A DNA stretch of 25,543 nt from a virus: positions 1 to 25,543 of IMG/VR virus record IMGVR_UViG_3300043775_000062, one strand, 5' to 3'. The translations under genes and the position numbers were made by a program. The notes under the pieces were generated by a model. That model saw only the letters and a list, made by a program, of their open reading frames with translations. It did no database searches and was not told the origin of the DNA. Of this stretch, positions 14,172 to 22,302 are shown one piece after another; the stretch's first letter is position 1, and each line of letters starts with the position of its first letter.

Positions 14172-14579
14172 TTAACTAAATGTTTCGGTTACTGCTCCAC
14201 CTGTAACTAGGAATTCGTAAGTAACTGTTTGTGCATCCATTCCTGATCCACCAACTGTTGGGTAACTTGGCTTAATTGGGAATGAAAATGATGCGCCTGT
14301 TGCACTTACTAAAGTGATTGTGATGTCTGTATCTGGTGCAGAATCGCATGCAGTCCATAGTGCCTCACATACGGAACTTGTCTTGCCCCAATCGGCTAAC
14401 ATTTCAAGTGCAAATGTAGCTGATACATTTGTGGTTTTGTAAGCCTCGCCATCAAGTGTTTGATAGGTCTGTCGCTCTAAAACCTTTGTTAAAACTGCGC
14501 TGGTTGCTTGTGCTTCGATGTCTGTTCCACCTGTGAAAGACAACGAAATATCGCGACCGGTGATTACTGTGGTTGCCAT
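14172..14579 (-). CDS. Major tail (tube) protein
   Basis: 135 aa, almost entirely beta: VITGRDISLSFTGGTDIEAQATSAVLTKVLERQTYQTLDGEAYKTTNVSATFALEM, then a loop and FSFPIKPSYPTVGGSGMDAQTVTYEFLVTGG. This matches the fold pattern of siphophage tail-tube subunits, and the gene stands just before the chaperone pair, its standard place. GGAGAAATC precedes the ATG. It would be one of the most abundant virion proteins. It occurs only once in the window. Confidence 0.82.
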   Translation of the reverse strand: MATTVITGRDISLSFTGGTDIEAQATSAVLTKVLERQTYQTLDGEAYKTTNVSATFALEMLADWGKTSSVCEALWTACDSAPDTDITITLVSATGASFSFPIKPSYPTVGGSGMDAQTVTYEFLVTGGAVTETFS

Positions 14580-14588
14580 GATTTCTCC

Positions 14589-14978
14589 TTAGACTGTGCG
14601 TGTGTAGTAGGTAGATACTCGAACATCTGCAATAAGCAAAGTCGATGCTCCGACTGTGGTAACTGTTGGTCTTTCGACCGAGCTGACAATATATCCTGCT
14701 GGAATTACTGCCAGAACGCTAATAACTAACTGCTCAATGTTATCAAGTGATGCAGGATTGCTGTTGTAAGCAACTGCAACTGATATTGTAAAATTAACTT
14801 TTGCTCTGATATTGCTTTTGTTTATTGTTTCAAATTCTAAATATGGGCTATCCGGAACAACTACTACAGCTGGAGGAATAACTGTTTCAGGCACAAACGC
14901 ATAAACATTTCCTGCAACACTAGATAAGGCAGTTGCTAAAGGTGTGCGGATCTGTTGAAGAATTGTTTCGTTAGGCAT
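14589..14978 (-). CDS. Tail terminator / head-tail joining protein
   Basis: 129 aa, small alpha/beta: MPNETILQQIRTPLATALSSVAGNVYAFVP, then PPAVVVVPDSPYLEFETINKSNIRAKVNFTISVAVAYNS, a helix (SLDNIEQLVISVL) and a final strand region (ADVRVSTYYTRTV). The pattern matches tail-terminator proteins that stop tube growth and dock to the connector. The ATG abuts the connector stop with no gap. Partial counterpart at 1-272. Assigned mainly by order and fold pattern. Confidence 0.72.
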   Translation of the reverse strand: MPNETILQQIRTPLATALSSVAGNVYAFVPETVIPPAVVVVPDSPYLEFETINKSNIRAKVNFTISVAVAYNSNPASLDNIEQLVISVLAVIPAGYIVSSVERPTVTTVGASTLLIADVRVSTYYTRTV

Positions 14979-15551
14979 TTATTGACACATGCTTTCGGTG
15001 TCTATGTAACTTCCCAATATGCCCACACATTTATTGAATAAACTTCTGCCCATTCTAAAAGGAGTTGCAGTAAAATCTACTCCTTCGATTTGTCCTCCGC
15101 CTGCAAGTCGGGCTTGAAAGACTTCGACTGAAACTGTATAGACGGCTGATTGAACAGCTGCGTTTCCAACATAAGTTGATGCGCCAGATAGGGCAGCAGT
15201 TCCGGATGGGATGACATTAGCTTCGAGTATATCGGCATTAGTGATCGATTGCGAAAAGGTATATTGTCCAAGATTATCTGCCAAGACTGCTCTTGTTCCG
15301 TTGTAAGGCGATCCGCATCCTGTGATAACAACTGATTGTCCTTCCGTAAATTCATGTATTCCCAATGTCGTAAATGTAGCAACATTGTCTGACAGCGATA
15401 CTTTCTCGATTGGTGCTTTGAATGTAACTAGCATTGGCAGAATAACTGTTTCTGCTGTGTCAATAATTTGATTTAGATAAGTGTCATCATAAAGAGCGGA
15501 ACTTACACCCAATACGGAACGCAATTGACTTGCGGTTATAATTGTAGGCAT
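14979..15551 (-). CDS. Head-tail connector protein, second copy
   Basis: 190 aa from MPTIITASQLRSVLG; GAGAGGAAC lies 4 nt upstream, which favours this ATG over the in-frame start 15 nt earlier. It is the homologue of 273-845 with the same length and the same internal beta insert. Differences cluster at the start, at residues 48-52 (PIEKVS here) and at the C-terminus (ESMCQ). It belongs with the tail module at 10880-14978, which is the complete structural set of the window. Confidence 0.78.
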   Translation of the reverse strand: MPTIITASQLRSVLGVSSALYDDTYLNQIIDTAETVILPMLVTFKAPIEKVSLSDNVATFTTLGIHEFTEGQSVVITGCGSPYNGTRAVLADNLGQYTFSQSITNADILEANVIPSGTAALSGASTYVGNAAVQSAVYTVSVEVFQARLAGGGQIEGVDFTATPFRMGRSLFNKCVGILGSYIDTESMCQ

Positions 15552-15566
15552 AAGTTCCTCTCTCAA

Positions 15567-15608
15567 CTCCCATTAATGGATGCCTGTGATCGGGAGCAAC
15601 CACAGGCA
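15567..15608 (-). promoter_or_regulatory. Pseudoknot-like RNA element, second copy
   Basis: The stem pairs 15581-15588 (TGCCTGTG) with 15601-15608 (CACAGGCA). Loop GGGAG at 15592-15596 can pair with CTCCC at 15567-15571. Compared with 858-899, stem pairs 6 and 7 change on both arms, while the loop, palindrome and spacing do not. Confidence 0.6.
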
Positions 15609-16304
15609 CTCAGTTAAATTAGGCTACTGCTAGCTTGCGGAATGCGGTTGGGTAGCGATTAACTACGCAAACATATCCGTAGATACCAATTTCAATGCGT
15701 CCGTTTGCAACGATATTGGCACGAAGTTCTACTGTGCCACTCTCGTGGAATCGCATTGCTTGTGATGGATAAACCAAAGCATGCTTGGCGTTAGCATCAT
15801 CACCTGTGTAGTTAGGGCTTACAACTAAATCAAGTCCAGCAACTGTGCCGTTTGTTGATCCTTGTGTAATCACGCCGGCAGCATTTTGTGGTGCTGCTGC
15901 TGCAAATAGTGGACGGCTATCAGCTGTTGCTGCAAGTAATCCAGCAAAGTCAATTCCGTTTGTTCCACCTGAAGGAGCAACCAATAGTCGGTTAGGTGTA
16001 AAGCGCATTACGCCATAGGAATCAGAAATTCCATCAACGATTGATGCGTAGATTGATGCGCCAGTTGATGCACTTGCATTCTGTGATGCAATTTGTGCAG
16101 CATATTGATCGGTCTTTTGTGCATAAGATGCAGCTAACTCACGAACCAATAATTCTGCGAATGCTGGGTCTGAACGATCAAACAACTCAACATTTACAAC
16201 ATTTGCTCCAGCGAACTTGACGATTGTGTCCTCTTGGAATGTAACAGCGGTGTCAGTTGATGAAAACTCTGAACCTTCTGAAGTTACTGCAACAGTTGCT
16301 TGTG
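15604..16304. repeat. Identity tract in capsid gene (second copy)
   Basis: This is the partner of the tract at 895-1595. The first difference on the right is a single C/T change at 16305 versus 1596. It marks either a recent homologous exchange between the two phage genomes or the overlap used to join them in assembly. Confidence 0.85.
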
Positions 16305-17154
16305 CGCCCAACTTAGGTGTGAAAATTTTCATTCCTGTTGCTGGTAGTGGTGCTCGCTCGATTGAATCGATAAATGGACGGCTTGAATCAATTATGCCGA
16401 TTAGATCACGCAAATAGTTTGGTGGAACAGTTCCAGTGTTTTCAGTAACTGTTGCAATCTGTAATGCTGCAAGTAGGTCACGAGCATCATTGTCGCCACC
16501 CAATGCTTTAATTTGTGCGTTTAGATATTGTCCTGCTGTAACATTTGTATCAACACGAGGCTTTGTATATGCCATGTATTGAGCAGTTACAACTGGAGCT
16601 TGTGATGCTTCTACCGCTTCGGTTGCGATAGGAGCTTCTGATGTTGTATCAGACACTTTGTCCTCCTGTGTTGTAGTTTCCTCAGCGGTTGCTTCGGAAT
16701 TCTCTGGTGTTTGACTTGCTGCGACCTCAGCCACTCTTGCGCTGTCGATTGCTGGATCAGTTACCAAACTGACCTCTTGCAAGGAACTTGACTGGATGCG
16801 TAACACGCCTTCCACATTTTTCCATTCATTAATCTTTACGCCCACGCTAAAACCATCACGAAGTCCGGTGGCTGCTTCCTCAAGAGCATCATCAGCTCTA
16901 AATGTTTTGGCTAAACGAAAAGTCGCTTCCAAGCCTGAATCTGTAGCAGTTATATCGATCAACTTGCCCAATGGCTTTGTTGTTTGGTGCTCAAGTAATA
17001 ATTTTACAGGCTTTGAAAAATCAATGCTGTCTTTTTCAAATACAGTTAATCCGGCACTTGTTGAACCTTGCTCATCCCAAGTTACGATCTTGCCTGAGAT
17101 AGTTCGCTTGTTTGTATCGGCAGCTGTTATTTCTATTGGGAAACTAATTTTCAT
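15619..17154 (-). CDS. Prohead protease-major capsid fusion, second copy
   Basis: 511 aa, the same length as the copy at 910-2445. Protease residues H56 (here LLLEHQTTK) and S103 (GLRDGFSVG) are kept. Changes lie almost only in the protease and the Glu/Thr linker (for example TTQEDKVSDTTSEAP); the capsid domain is the same except for one residue (LGAQATVA versus LGTQATVA). ATGA overlap with the portal gene is retained. A sharp step from diverged to identical DNA occurs within this gene. Confidence 0.92.
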   Translation of the reverse strand: MKISFPIEITAADTNKRTISGKIVTWDEQGSTSAGLTVFEKDSIDFSKPVKLLLEHQTTKPLGKLIDITATDSGLEATFRLAKTFRADDALEEAATGLRDGFSVGVKINEWKNVEGVLRIQSSSLQEVSLVTDPAIDSARVAEVAASQTPENSEATAEETTTQEDKVSDTTSEAPIATEAVEASQAPVVTAQYMAYTKPRVDTNVTAGQYLNAQIKALGGDNDARDLLAALQIATVTENTGTVPPNYLRDLIGIIDSSRPFIDSIERAPLPATGMKIFTPKLGAQATVAVTSEGSEFSSTDTAVTFQEDTIVKFAGANVVNVELFDRSDPAFAELLVRELAASYAQKTDQYAAQIASQNASASTGASIYASIVDGISDSYGVMRFTPNRLLVAPSGGTNGIDFAGLLAATADSRPLFAAAAPQNAAGVITQGSTNGTVAGLDLVVSPNYTGDDANAKHALVYPSQAMRFHESGTVELRANIVANGRIEIGIYGYVCVVNRYPTAFRKLAVA

Positions 17155-18260
17155 CGAATTAGATCCTCCTCCTCTTGGATTTGCTCAACGCTCATTGCGC
17201 CAATGCGGTTTAGGATTTCATAAACTTGCGCACGCTCTAAAGCAGATCCACGCAAGAAATCATCAATGTCAAATCGAGTTTCAATTCCGTTAGGGCAAAA
17301 ATCCGCAGCAGATAATCTTTGCTCAATGGCAGTTAGGATTGGACGAAGTGAAAAGTCAATCAACGCTTTTCTTTCGGCTAAAGTGTTGGTATAAGTCATG
17401 CTAGTTGTTTCAGCAGATACGAAACTTGCCGGAATGCCGCTCGCTCTCGAGATTTCTAGAGCAAGGTATTGACGGGCTTCATTGAGTTGAAGTTTGGCAG
17501 GATCGAAACCTAACGCTTGCAATTCAACATCAGCATTCAAGAATGCAGTTGCTCTTGTTGATCTTGACACTCTCCAAGATTCTAAAAGTTTTGTAATTCG
17601 CTCTGGAGTAAGGTTTGTGCCATTTGATTTCAATACCATTTGTGGCATTGGCTCTTTGGCATACATCTCAGCTGCTTTTTCTAACTCTGCTGCTGCTTTA
17701 ATTGTGCGACCTGCTCGATTTAAGATTCCCTCATCTAAACCATTAAATACAATTAAACTACCTAGACCAAATGGCGGAACTCGTTTTCCATCAACTGTGT
17801 AGTATTCGATTTCAGTTGAGTTTCCATTTAGTGAAGCAAAAACTCTATTTGGTGCAATTCTTGTCCATGCACGAATTCTTGAAGCATCGGTTGCAGCATA
17901 AGCATCCATAACCATTCCATACGCAACTCCGTATAAAAGCAAGTCCTCAGCGATCCACGCATATATTGCTGATCCTGCAACTCTTGGATCTGGTTGCATG
18001 ATTACTCTGTTTGGTCTTACATGCTCATTTGTAAAATGATTATATTGCTCAAGTGGTAATGAACCGATTGTTGAACAAATTATATTTCTTGCACGAGCAC
18101 CGGAAGGAATAGCCATGTATTGTTCACGAGTTGCGGTTGTAGTTCCAAATAGAATTCCGCCAACTAATTGCTGAGAGTTGTAAGGTGCTAATGCAGCTGC
18201 AACATCTACTGGATTTGCTTGCTGATTTGATCTTGCTGTAAATCGATCGAATAATCCCAT
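17151..18260 (-). CDS. Portal protein, second copy
   Basis: 369 aa from MGLFDRF (an upstream ATG at 18278 would add MVYYVL). It is the homologue of 2442-3545 with two extra residues near the N-terminus (TARSNQQANPVDVA). Other changes are scattered and conservative, with a local cluster in TTSMTYTNTLAERKALID, where the first copy has VTSMTYSTTVMERK. As in the first copy no ribosome site is seen and TGGTATATT lies upstream. Confidence 0.92.
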   Translation of the reverse strand: MGLFDRFTARSNQQANPVDVAAALAPYNSQQLVGGILFGTTTATREQYMAIPSGARARNIICSTIGSLPLEQYNHFTNEHVRPNRVIMQPDPRVAGSAIYAWIAEDLLLYGVAYGMVMDAYAATDASRIRAWTRIAPNRVFASLNGNSTEIEYYTVDGKRVPPFGLGSLIVFNGLDEGILNRAGRTIKAAAELEKAAEMYAKEPMPQMVLKSNGTNLTPERITKLLESWRVSRSTRATAFLNADVELQALGFDPAKLQLNEARQYLALEISRASGIPASFVSAETTSMTYTNTLAERKALIDFSLRPILTAIEQRLSAADFCPNGIETRFDIDDFLRGSALERAQVYEILNRIGAMSVEQIQEEEDLIR

Positions 18261-18268
18261 TAGCACAT

Positions 18269-18277
18269 AATATACCA
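18269..18277 (-). promoter_or_regulatory. Candidate extended -10 promoter, second copy
   Basis: TGG plus TATATT on the minus strand, at the same distance from the portal ATG as at 3554-3562. Bases upstream of the motif differ between copies while the motif and the six codons it covers do not. Confidence 0.3.
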
Positions 18278-18287
18278 TAAAGACAAA

Positions 18288-19763
18288 TTATCCGACTTGA
18301 ATATCAATCTCCGTTTCAGGTTGTGTCGCAAAATATGTTGCGAGACTAGAAGCCACCGCTGCACAGACGGCGACTCGACTAGCCCTTCTTCCAATAACCC
18401 AACTGCCATCCCCAAATGGCAACTTGGCTGCTGAAAGTGTTTGTTGGGTCAATTCCTCCTGACCCCCATGCTGTAATCGATGGGAATTTATTGCGCCCAG
18501 CCACCGATCACAACTTTCCGCATAGATTGCGCCATCCATGTCGGTTATGGGTATTCCAGCCGGAACTAGCCGACTTGCAACAGCTTGTGCAGTCCGTTTG
18601 GAATACGCCACAGTTTGAGTGTTATATCGTCTTACATAAGGAGCAATATCATTTGCAACCGCTAAATCATTTAGGCTGTAATCATTTGACCAAGTGTGAA
18701 GCAAAACTAAATTAAATCTTTCTCCTGGTAATTTCTGAGTTGCAACTAATGCGCCAAATTTTCTATCTGGAGATAAATCAAGTCCAAGCCAAGTTGGTGC
18801 TTCCGGATCTAAAGGTATTGGATCGGTCTGACACAATCCCCACTTTTGTGCATCAATTGCTGAATTGATTGTATCTACCCATTGCGCCAAAACCTCTGTG
18901 CGCACAATATCTGGAGGATCGTTAATAACTGCTTTTAAGTTGTCTGGATGAATTGTAATTCCTAATGACGGATTGGCTTGAGCGAATGCATCCCAATTTA
19001 TCTCACCTGACGGAAGCAAGATAGGTGCATCGGGTTCAGCACTCCACTCAAACCAACCAATCGGATCGTTAGTCGTGGCTGACGCTAACGCCCTCTCACG
19101 CAATTTGTTTAGGATTACGGAATGCTGATCTCCGGCTGATGAATAGATCCATACCTGCGGATTCTTAGCAGCCATCATGGAGTAACGCATTGATGACCAA
19201 GCATCCTCATCCTTATACTCACGCAACTCATCAAGATGAATCGTTTCGGGTTTGCTTAAACCTCTAGCTGCATTGTTGGCAGCCTTTACAACAAATCGCC
19301 TATTGCCAAACAATTCAATTTCCTCAGCACCGTGTTGCCATCGGATTTTCTTTACTTCTTTTTCAAGTCTTGGATTTGTTTCAATCAAGCCAACGATCTG
19401 TCTAAAAGTTTCAAGTGAGGTTGTAAGTCTATGAGCTGAGGCAAGTTGCAAACCTTCACCCCATACAAACATGCCAGTCAAGATCCGGAGCATCATCAGC
19501 GTGGACTTGCCTTGCTGCCTTGCCATGATGAGCCCTAGTTCAGAATGAGCCCACCTGCCATCCTCACGCACCTTGTGTCCATGAATGCAGACATACCGCT
19601 GCCATTCCATAAGGTTGATGCCCAGTTCGGTGGCAAGGTCGATCATGTCTTGACCTTTTGAAGGTAAATCAGTCAGTTTTGAATGAATTCGTGGAGTTTG
19701 CACACCTCCTAAACCTGAATAGGTCGGATCACTTAAGATCTCTCCTGTTTGTAAATTAATCAA
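18288..19763 (-). CDS. terL: Terminase large subunit, second copy
   Basis: 491 aa with all motor and nuclease motifs of the first copy: ARQQGKST, TIHLDE, GLDLSPDRK and TDMDGAIYAE. The ATPase domain is almost invariant; most substitutions fall in the nuclease half (for example ATQKLPGERFNLVLLHTW) and in the first 20 residues. TTG start overlapping the HNH stop as TTGA, as in the first copy. Two intact, functional-looking TerL genes in one window argue that neither unit is decaying. Confidence 0.95.
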   Translation of the reverse strand: MINLQTGEILSDPTYSGLGGVQTPRIHSKLTDLPSKGQDMIDLATELGINLMEWQRYVCIHGHKVREDGRWAHSELGLIMARQQGKSTLMMLRILTGMFVWGEGLQLASAHRLTTSLETFRQIVGLIETNPRLEKEVKKIRWQHGAEEIELFGNRRFVVKAANNAARGLSKPETIHLDELREYKDEDAWSSMRYSMMAAKNPQVWIYSSAGDQHSVILNKLRERALASATTNDPIGWFEWSAEPDAPILLPSGEINWDAFAQANPSLGITIHPDNLKAVINDPPDIVRTEVLAQWVDTINSAIDAQKWGLCQTDPIPLDPEAPTWLGLDLSPDRKFGALVATQKLPGERFNLVLLHTWSNDYSLNDLAVANDIAPYVRRYNTQTVAYSKRTAQAVASRLVPAGIPITDMDGAIYAESCDRWLGAINSHRLQHGGQEELTQQTLSAAKLPFGDGSWVIGRRASRVAVCAAVASSLATYFATQPETEIDIQVG

Positions 19764-20065
19764 AGCGATTCAGTCTGAGCGTGGGCGATCGAGGTGTTTT
19801 GTGGGTTAGAAAAGGAACGGGGGGTCGGTGGTGTCCTATCGCTCACAAAAAACCGCCCACCCTTAGATAAATTACATCTGGAACATGAAGCCACAAGGTT
19901 GTCATCACTATCAAGACCACCTAATCTCCTAGGTATCACATGATCCACAGTAGTGGCCTCTTGATTGCAATATTGGCAGATGAACCCATCACGCCTTAAC
20001 ACCCTACTGCGAATAGATCTCCAATGCCTAGTCGATCCAGTAGATCGTAGAGCTGACTTGCTCAT
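19760..20065 (-). CDS. HNH endonuclease, second copy
   Basis: 101 aa from MSKSALRS; its ATG overlaps the transglycosylase TAA (TAATG), with AAGGG 9 nt upstream. An earlier in-frame ATG at 20074 lies inside the previous gene. CQYC, DHVIPRRLGG and CSRCNLSKGG are intact. The C-terminal TPPTPRSFSNPQNTS tail is encoded by the invariant 51-bp block. Confidence 0.88.
   Translation of the reverse strand: MSKSALRSTGSTRHWRSIRSRVLRRDGFICQYCNQEATTVDHVIPRRLGGLDSDDNLVASCSRCNLSKGGRFFVSDRTPPTPRSFSNPQNTSIAHAQTESL
19787..19837. other. 51-bp invariant block, second copy
   Basis: Identical to 5072-5122 and bounded by mismatches at 19786 and 19838. It contains the six-G run. See the first copy for the packaging-site argument. 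Confidence 0.35.
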
Positions 20066-20475
20066 TAATACCAACCCTTAATTTTATGATGTTGTAATGC
20101 TTTACAAGGTTCATCATACCTGTGTTTAATATAAGCCAATCCTCTATCAATCTGTTTAATAGGATTCTTTTCTTTAAGCCCTAATATCTGTGGAATACCA
20201 AATGCACTTGATTTAGGATTCTTAGCCTTGTAGTTCCATCTACTCTCTTTATGCCATAACTCATCTAAACAATAGAATTCAGTAAATGAATGATTAAGCT
20301 CTATAAAAGCATATTGTTTTAATGTATTAATTGACCAAGATTTAGATTCAGCTCTTTCAAGGCTGTTAATTTGTGCTACAAATACAGCGATCCCAACTAG
20401 CGTGCACCTTGCGAGCCATCCCCTACGGGGCTCGCCTTTTCGCCTTGAGGGCGAATGCGAACTAGAGCGTATCAT
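20065..20475 (-). CDS. Membrane-anchored lytic transglycosylase-like protein, second copy
   Basis: 136 aa. A basic start (RRKGEPRRGWLAR) and one hydrophobic segment (about 24-36, CTLVGIAVFVAQI) precede the SLT-like core: CLDELWHKESRWN with E77, FGIPQ, then QIDRGLAYIKHRYDEPCKALQHHKIKGWY. The N-terminal half is strongly diverged from the copy at 5347-5754 while the catalytic half and C-terminus are conserved. The codons for residues 7-22 form the twin hairpins, in the same position as in the first copy. Confidence 0.75.
   Translation of the reverse strand: MIRSSSHSPSRRKGEPRRGWLARCTLVGIAVFVAQINSLERAESKSWSINTLKQYAFIELNHSFTEFYCLDELWHKESRWNYKAKNPKSSAFGIPQILGLKEKNPIKQIDRGLAYIKHRYDEPCKALQHHKIKGWY
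20411..20455 (-). other. Twin covarying hairpins, second copy
   Basis: Hairpin 1 (20411-20435): outer stem GCGAG/CTCGC, bulge CCAT, inner stem CCCC/GGGG, loop TAC. Three-nt spacer. Hairpin 2 (20439-20455): TTCGCC/GGCGAA with 5-nt loop. Every stem, bulge, loop and spacer length equals that at 5690-5734. Confidence 0.65.
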
Positions 20476-20527
20476 GCGCTACCAAATCCATCAGCAAAAC
20501 CGCAGGTCAGAGGGCGTGTCGTTTGCA

Positions 20528-20968
20528 TCATCTCACTTTACCTAACTCGCTGCGAACTAATGCTTGGCGACCTTGTAAGCCAATTGCATAGAGAATTACC
20601 GGCATAAATATACTGTTAGCCTTGCCATTTGGTTTTACAAACTTGAACTTGGGTGTTGGCATAAGGATACTTAAATCTTGCCTATTCCAAACATCGTAAA
20701 ACCAATAAGACTTAGACATTGGTGCTAAGCAAATACCATTGCCGTGTTGAATAAATTTATTGTGCCAAATCTTGCCTTCACTAAATGGTGGATTCATCCA
20801 TACAAACCCATCCCAATTTTGATTAAGGCTGTCATCAGCTAATGAGTAGTGCCTTTTGGCTGGAATGTAATCCACCCCCCCCTTTGGCGCACATACATCT
20901 AAATCGAATTCAACACCTAGTGCATCAAAGATCCATTTAGGAGTATATTGCTCATCGCTATCTCTCAT
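20528..20968 (-). CDS. DNA N6-adenine methyltransferase, second copy
   Basis: 146 aa from MRDSDEQYTPKW, whose ATG overlaps the stop of the 39-aa gene as ATGA. An ATG 12 nt upstream (20980) is the alternative. Motifs: YTPKWIFDALGVEFDLDVCAP and MNPPFSEGK. Downstream of the NPPF motif it differs strongly from the first copy (LAPMSKSYWFYDVWNRQ against LVPTSSNGKWANKLWDA), so the target-recognition part may recognise a different site. The codons for KGGV contain a run of eight G, a place where length errors could occur. Confidence 0.85.
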   Translation of the reverse strand: MRDSDEQYTPKWIFDALGVEFDLDVCAPKGGVDYIPAKRHYSLADDSLNQNWDGFVWMNPPFSEGKIWHNKFIQHGNGICLAPMSKSYWFYDVWNRQDLSILMPTPKFKFVKPNGKANSIFMPVILYAIGLQGRQALVRSELGKVR

Positions 20969-21084
20969 ATAGACATCCATCCTATGTATTGTGAATCAGG
21001 GTTATCAATTAGCCATTGTTTACGCAATTCATTCTGATAAGCCCAATCTATTTGGTGAGTTCCTTCATCGTGAGAATCGCACAT
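20965..21084 (-). CDS. 39-aa hypothetical protein, only in second unit
   Basis: MCDSHDEGTH, then QIDWAYQNELRKQWLIDNPD and SQYIGWMSI. AAGGAG lies 8 nt before the ATG. The gene starts inside the 3' end of the zinc-ribbon gene and ends in an ATGA overlap with the methyltransferase, so it exactly fills the gap between them. The first unit has no such gap or gene. Trp-rich and mildly amphipathic; no family recognised. The ribosome site plus coupling overlap is the main support. Confidence 0.6.
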   Translation of the reverse strand: MCDSHDEGTHQIDWAYQNELRKQWLIDNPDSQYIGWMSI

Positions 21085-21296
21085 GTAAAACACTCCTTGT
21101 CTGCAAACATCCATGATCCGCATTTACCACAGCGCATCACCGGCTCTTGAGTATCTATTGATTCAGCTTCATTCTTAACGCCAACAGCGCAGCATTTAAG
21201 GCACATATAGACCCTAAAACCCTCGCAAGATTCATATTCATCAAGCCATTGAAACTCGGTATTGGCCGAGCAAAAGTTGCATCTAAAACTAACCAT
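21048..21296 (-). CDS. Four-knuckle zinc-ribbon protein, second copy
   Basis: 82 aa from MVSFRCNFC; ATG here aligns with GTG in the first copy. Four CxxC knuckles (CNFC, CLKC, CGKC, and CFTC near the end) are kept, with SIDTQEPVMRC almost unchanged. It has a four-residue-longer C-terminus (MKELTK) whose codons overlap the 39-aa gene. Confidence 0.7.
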   Translation of the reverse strand: MVSFRCNFCSANTEFQWLDEYESCEGFRVYMCLKCCAVGVKNEAESIDTQEPVMRCGKCGSWMFADKECFTCAILTMKELTK

Positions 21297-21459
21297 CTTT
21301 GCCAGCCCATCCAGTTCCTTTAAAGATTGATGGCACAGCTGTAAAGACACGCCTTAAAGGTGCATTGCATACTTGACAATGAGGGATTTTATGATCCATT
21401 GGTAAATCCAATACAATCAGCAACCCCTCACCATCGCACATGTAATCGTAATTAGGCAT
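21289..21459 (-). CDS. FmdB-like small zinc-ribbon protein, second copy
   Basis: 56 aa, MPNYDYMCDGEG, then IPHCQVCNAPLRRVFTAV and FKGTGWAGKDG. Same length as the first copy, with ATG in place of GTG. It overlaps the previous gene by 8 nt and the next by 8 nt. Too short to stand out without comparison, but the frame, length and FKGTGWAG tail are conserved. Confidence 0.7.
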   Translation of the reverse strand: MPNYDYMCDGEGLLIVLDLPMDHKIPHCQVCNAPLRRVFTAVPSIFKGTGWAGKDG

Positions 21460-21634
21460 GATACGGAATTCGGTTTATGGCATGGCAGGAATAGCATCGA
21501 AGCAGATCGCCCTCATGAAGTAATCTGTCATCGTTGCATAGATCGCAAGTAACCATTGATGGCTCTACTTTTACTCCGTCATCCGTAAAGGTGGCAGTTA
21601 AGCCAGAGCCGTCAATTATTTGTAATTCACCCAT
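21452..21634 (-). CDS. Small zinc-ribbon protein, second copy
   Basis: 60 aa, MGELQIIDGSGLTATFTDD, then CDLC and CYSCH. Starts directly after the stop of the ERF-like gene. Its C-terminus is three residues longer than in the first copy (ends PYHA). Confidence 0.72.
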   Translation of the reverse strand: MGELQIIDGSGLTATFTDDGVKVEPSMVTCDLCNDDRLLHEGDLLRCYSCHAINRIPYHA

Positions 21635-22300
21635 TTATTCACCTCCTTTAAAATACCATTTTCCATTAGCCGTGAGAGTTGCCCAATTAGGTGGACATTC
21701 TTTGGCTTTACAAACATAACCATAGTAAGGCTTGCCTCCTTTAGAGATTCCTTCTTTCAAAATATGACCATGCTGACATGACGGTGGTTCATTAGGTATT
21801 GATGATCCAATCTGATCTACAACATCACCAACAGACCAAGCCACAGGTTCAGGCTCTTTTTTATCAGCTGCAAAACTATCTCTTAAAATTGTTTCGATTT
21901 GTGCTGATTTAGATCCTGCCTTGCCATACATATTTTGCCGGCTTTCTAACTTCTCCTTAAATGATGGATTGCTTTCGACCTTTTGCATATCATCCCTCGT
22001 AGCAGTTTTGTCAGATCCCTTAAGTAGAATAATTGCTCTACCCAATGCGCTTGTGGCAGTATCCTCAACATAAAACTTTTTCATGTTAGGAATGTAAGTT
22101 TCCCTAGATCCAAATGCAACATTAGAAACTGCCGGAAAAGCATCTTTACTATCTCGCCAAATTGTTGCTTGGATTAAGATATAACCCTTTTCCGGATCAT
22201 GGTTTATGACTGATAGATCTGATCGACCCATCGGATAGTTACTAATAAACCATTTGTTAAGGGTTGCCACATCCTCATAATCATCTAATTTAAATGCCAT
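21635..22300 (-). CDS. ERF-like annealing/DNA-binding candidate, second copy
   Basis: 221 aa. EDTATSALGRAIILLKGSDKTATRDDM matches the first copy closely. A six-residue-longer variable middle (SFKEKLESRQNMYGKAG) and a diverged linker lead to the C-terminal zinc-like segment (CQHGHILKEG, KPYYGYVC, ECPPNWA). Domain-wise conservation (N and C ends kept, linker free) suggests two functional parts, a core and a metal-binding tail. Confidence 0.5.
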   Translation of the reverse strand: MAFKLDDYEDVATLNKWFISNYPMGRSDLSVINHDPEKGYILIQATIWRDSKDAFPAVSNVAFGSRETYIPNMKKFYVEDTATSALGRAIILLKGSDKTATRDDMQKVESNPSFKEKLESRQNMYGKAGSKSAQIETILRDSFAADKKEPEPVAWSVGDVVDQIGSSIPNEPPSCQHGHILKEGISKGGKPYYGYVCKAKECPPNWATLTANGKWYFKGGE

Positions 22301-22302
22301 TG

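Noticed and set aside
20875-20882. Run of eight C as a phase-variation switch in the methyltransferase
   Set aside because: A single short tract that is absent from the homologue; frame is intact. It remains a possible sequencing-error site.
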